From Streptomyces lanatus (GTDB taxonomy: Bacteria > Actinomycetota > Actinomycetes > Streptomycetales > Streptomycetaceae), in the NCBI RefSeq assembly GCF_014655715.1, contig NZ_BNBM01000013.1, forward strand, positions 1-64,000: a DNA stretch of 64,000 bases, read 5' to 3'. Positions 61,917 to 64,000 of the stretch are shown here, piece by piece (the stretch's first letter is position 1; every line of letters begins with the position of its first letter). The notes under the pieces are model-generated. The model was given only the letters and a program-made list of their open reading frames with translations. It searched no databases and was not told where the DNA came from. The position numbers and the translations under genes are program-made.

Positions 61917-62998
61917 CGGAAGACGCCCTCGACTTCTCCTACGAGAGCCGGCCCGTGCGGGTCGTCTTCCGGGCCGGTGCGGCGGTGTCGGCGACGCCCG
62001 GTGAGGTGGAGCGGCTCGGGCTGCGGCGGGTCCTTGTGGTGTGCGGGGAGCGGGGAGCCGACACCGCGCGGGCGGTCGCCGACGCGCTCGGCCCGGTGTG
62101 TGTCGGAGTGCACGACCGGGCCCGGATGCATGTGCCCGTCGAGGTCGCCGACGTGGCCGTGCAGGCGGCTCGGGCGGCGGGTGCCGACGGGTGTGTGGCC
62201 GTGGGTGGCGGCTCGTCCATCGGGCTGGGCAAGGCGATCGCGCTGCGCACCGGGCTGCCGCTGATCGCGGTGCCCTCCACGTACTCCGGCTCGGAGATGA
62301 CCCCGGTGTGGGGCCTGACCGAGCACGGCGTCAAACGCACCGGGCGCGATCCGAAGGTCCTGCCCAACAGTGTCGTCTACGACCCCGAACTCACCCTCTC
62401 CCTGCCCGTGCCCCTCTCGGTGACCAGCGGCATCAACGCGATCGCCCACGCCGTGGAGGCCCTGTACGCCCCCGACACCTCGCCCCTGATCGCGCTGATG
62501 GCCGAGGAGGGCGTACGGGCGATGGCTCAGGCGCTTCCGGCGGTGGCCGCGGAACCGGGGTCGACGGGGGCACGCGCGCGTGCCCTGTACGGGGCCTGGC
62601 TGTGCGGGTCCTGTCTGGGCGCCACCACGATGGGCCTGCACCACAAGCTGTGCCATGTCCTGGGCGGCACCTTCTCGTTGCCGCACGCCGAGACGCACAC
62701 GGTGGTGCTGCCGTACGCCCTCGCCCACAACGCCTCCGCCGCCCCGGAGGCGGCCGCCGCCGTGGCCCGTGCGCTGGACGCGGCCGACGCGCCAACGGCC
62801 CTGTGGGAGCTTGCCGGGCGCCTCGGAGCGCCCCGTTCCCTCGCTGAACTGGGCCTCGCGGAGACCGACTTGGCGGTGGCCGCCGCGCAGACGGCAGGCC
62901 AGGCCTACGCCAACCCCCGCCCGGTCACGCTCGACGGCGTACTCGCCGTGCTGCGGGCGGCTTACGAGGGCGCGCCTCCGGCATCGGTCGCCGACTGA
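61913..62998 (+). CDS. maleylacetate reductase
   Basis: 361 residues, an iron-type alcohol dehydrogenase fold. NAD-binding VGGGSSIGLGKAIAL and PSTYSGSEMTPVWG mark the maleylacetate reductase group; the metal-site His lie in HAVEALY and GLHHKLCHVLGG. It reduces maleylacetate to 3-oxoadipate. GTG 61913 overlaps the dioxygenase stop by 4 bases. Confidence 0.92.
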   Translation: MTEDALDFSYESRPVRVVFRAGAAVSATPGEVERLGLRRVLVVCGERGADTARAVADALGPVCVGVHDRARMHVPVEVADVAVQAARAAGADGCVAVGGGSSIGLGKAIALRTGLPLIAVPSTYSGSEMTPVWGLTEHGVKRTGRDPKVLPNSVVYDPELTLSLPVPLSVTSGINAIAHAVEALYAPDTSPLIALMAEEGVRAMAQALPAVAAEPGSTGARARALYGAWLCGSCLGATTMGLHHKLCHVLGGTFSLPHAETHTVVLPYALAHNASAAPEAAAAVARALDAADAPTALWELAGRLGAPRSLAELGLAETDLAVAAAQTAGQAYANPRPVTLDGVLAVLRAAYEGAPPASVAD

Positions 62999-63046
62999 GC
63001 CACCCCTCTTTGAACTCCCCCCATGCCTGAAGGAAAGGTGATCAGC

Positions 63047-63949
63047 ATGCCCCTCGGTCTGCTCAGGAGGCGGCGCTCCCGAGGAGCTCCGGGTGTCCCG
63101 TTGTCCGTGCCGGCCGGTGCGGGGGTCGTCGGCCGCGAGGTCGTCGATCCGTTCGGCCTGCCGATGCGCGGCGCCGACGTCACCGTGACCGCGCTGGACT
63201 CGCACGAGGTCGTGGCGTCCGGTACGACGGACCCGTACGGCCTCTTCTTCGCCGCCCTGCCCCCGGGCCGCTACAGCCTCATGGTCACCGCCGAGGGCCT
63301 GACCCCGCATCGCGAGCCGCTGGACGTCGTCGCCGGTCCGCCGCAGCCCGCCGTCCAGGTGCGGCTTGCGTCGGCCCGGCAGCTGGAGCTGCCCGCGCCC
63401 GGCACCTGGCTGTTCGACCCGCCGCACACGGCGATCCGGTTCATCGCCAAGCATGTCGGCATGGCCCATGTCCACGGCCGCTTCGAGCGGTTCACGGGCG
63501 GTATCCGGGTGGCGCCGGACATGGCGGAGTCGCAGGTGTCGGTGCGGATCGACGCGGCCAGCATCACGACGGGCAACAACACCCGGGACACCCATCTGCG
63601 TTCGGCGGACTTCCTGGACGTCGGGCGCTACCGGTACATCGACTTCGTCAGCACCCGCTTCGCCTACCGGGGCGGCGCGAAGTGGACGCTGCACGGCTCG
63701 CTCACCATGCACGGCGTCAGCCGCTCGGTGGAGCTGGACACCACCTATCTCGGGTCGGTCAACGGCGGCTACGGCGAGGAGCTGCGGTGCGCGGCGCTGG
63801 CCAAGGCGGAGCTGCACCGGGAGGACTTCACCCTGAACTGGCGCAGCATGCTGGCCCGTGGCATCGCGGTGGTCGGGCCGACGGTGCAGCTGGAGCTGGA
63901 CGTGCAGGCGATGTACCGGACGCACGACACTCCGACGCCTCCCGACTAG
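63047..63949 (+). CDS. carboxypeptidase-regulatory-like domain fused to YceI
   Basis: 300 residues. The N-terminal 110 are a beta-sandwich of the carboxypeptidase-regulatory type (REVVDPFGLPMRGADVTVTA, then DPYGLFFAALPPGRYSLMVT). Residues 120-290 form a YceI lipid-binding barrel (TWLFDPPHTAIRFIAKH, then LHGSLTMHGVSRSVEL). YceI proteins bind isoprenoid-type lipids. ATG 63047 has AGGAAAGG upstream; ATG 63023 does not. No signal peptide is clear. Confidence 0.87.
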   Translation: MPLGLLRRRRSRGAPGVPLSVPAGAGVVGREVVDPFGLPMRGADVTVTALDSHEVVASGTTDPYGLFFAALPPGRYSLMVTAEGLTPHREPLDVVAGPPQPAVQVRLASARQLELPAPGTWLFDPPHTAIRFIAKHVGMAHVHGRFERFTGGIRVAPDMAESQVSVRIDAASITTGNNTRDTHLRSADFLDVGRYRYIDFVSTRFAYRGGAKWTLHGSLTMHGVSRSVELDTTYLGSVNGGYGEELRCAALAKAELHREDFTLNWRSMLARGIAVVGPTVQLELDVQAMYRTHDTPTPPD

Positions 63950-64000
63950 GTCACGGTGGCTGAGAGGTACCTCACGCACCGGTTACGAATTGCTCAACCT

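Overview
The window reads as chromosomal DNA of a Streptomyces-type actinomycete. The base composition is very GC-rich with G/C at nearly all third codon positions, GTG starts are frequent, purine-rich ribosome binding sites are clear, several secreted enzymes carry twin-arginine (Tat) signals, and compact operons with 4-base ATGA/GTGA overlaps are common. I see no rRNA, tRNA, CRISPR array, prophage or large biosynthetic cluster.

Region 1 (1-20075) is a sugar-acid and polysaccharide locus. A long minus-strand operon (12551 to 872) encodes a sugar ABC importer (binding protein, double ATPase, permease), an enolase-superfamily L-fuconate/L-galactonate dehydratase, an amidohydrolase-type lactonase, a RbsD/FucU mutarotase, a zinc alcohol dehydrogenase, a KduD-like SDR, a KDPG-type aldolase, a 2-keto-3-deoxygluconate-type kinase, an aldo/keto reductase sugar dehydrogenase and a GntR/FCD regulator. 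Next to it on the plus strand lie secreted GH43 and GH95 enzymes, each ending in a ricin-type (CBM13) domain. The left edge cuts a secreted SGNH hydrolase that also ends in CBM13. Together they suggest extracellular release, import and oxidation of an L-sugar. The kinase/aldolase/KduD set fits L-galactose better than L-fucose. A decayed PAS-GAF-PP2C phosphatase gene lies between the two arms.

Region 2 (20218-29386) is mixed: an MmyB-like XRE regulator divergent from an SDR, an IS5-type transposase relic, pirin divergent from a two-gene MarR operon, a TPR protein with a strong terminator, a PepSY membrane protein, peptide deformylase, a flavoprotein disulfide reductase relative and thioredoxin.

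Region 3 (29390-37793) holds aromatic catabolism genes (4-hydroxybenzoate hydroxylase PobA with a benzaldehyde-type dehydrogenase, and a LacI and a TetR regulator), an NAD(P)H:FMN reductase with a paired TetR-type operator, a LysR regulator with a clear interrupted palindrome, a small zinc-ribbon protein, an LLM oxidoreductase and an ArsR-like regulator.

Region 4 (37850-45462) has an MFS exporter, TerC, an HSL-type esterase, a PucR/CdaR-like regulator, a small protein, a MarR regulator, a CaiB/BaiF CoA transferase and a lipoprotein. Region 5 (45450-51742) is a LacI-controlled ABC importer plus GH42 beta-galactosidase operon, with two near-identical palindromic operators upstream. Region 6 (51811-57425) has a fructosamine-kinase-like protein, a two-subunit molybdenum hydroxylase, a FAD monooxygenase and a secreted AMIN-like protein. 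Region 7 (57435-63949) is a hydroxyquinol (probably resorcinol) degradation operon: FAD monooxygenase, hydroxyquinol 1,2-dioxygenase, maleylacetate reductase and a YceI fusion, facing an AcoR-like regulator whose AAA+ core is degenerate.
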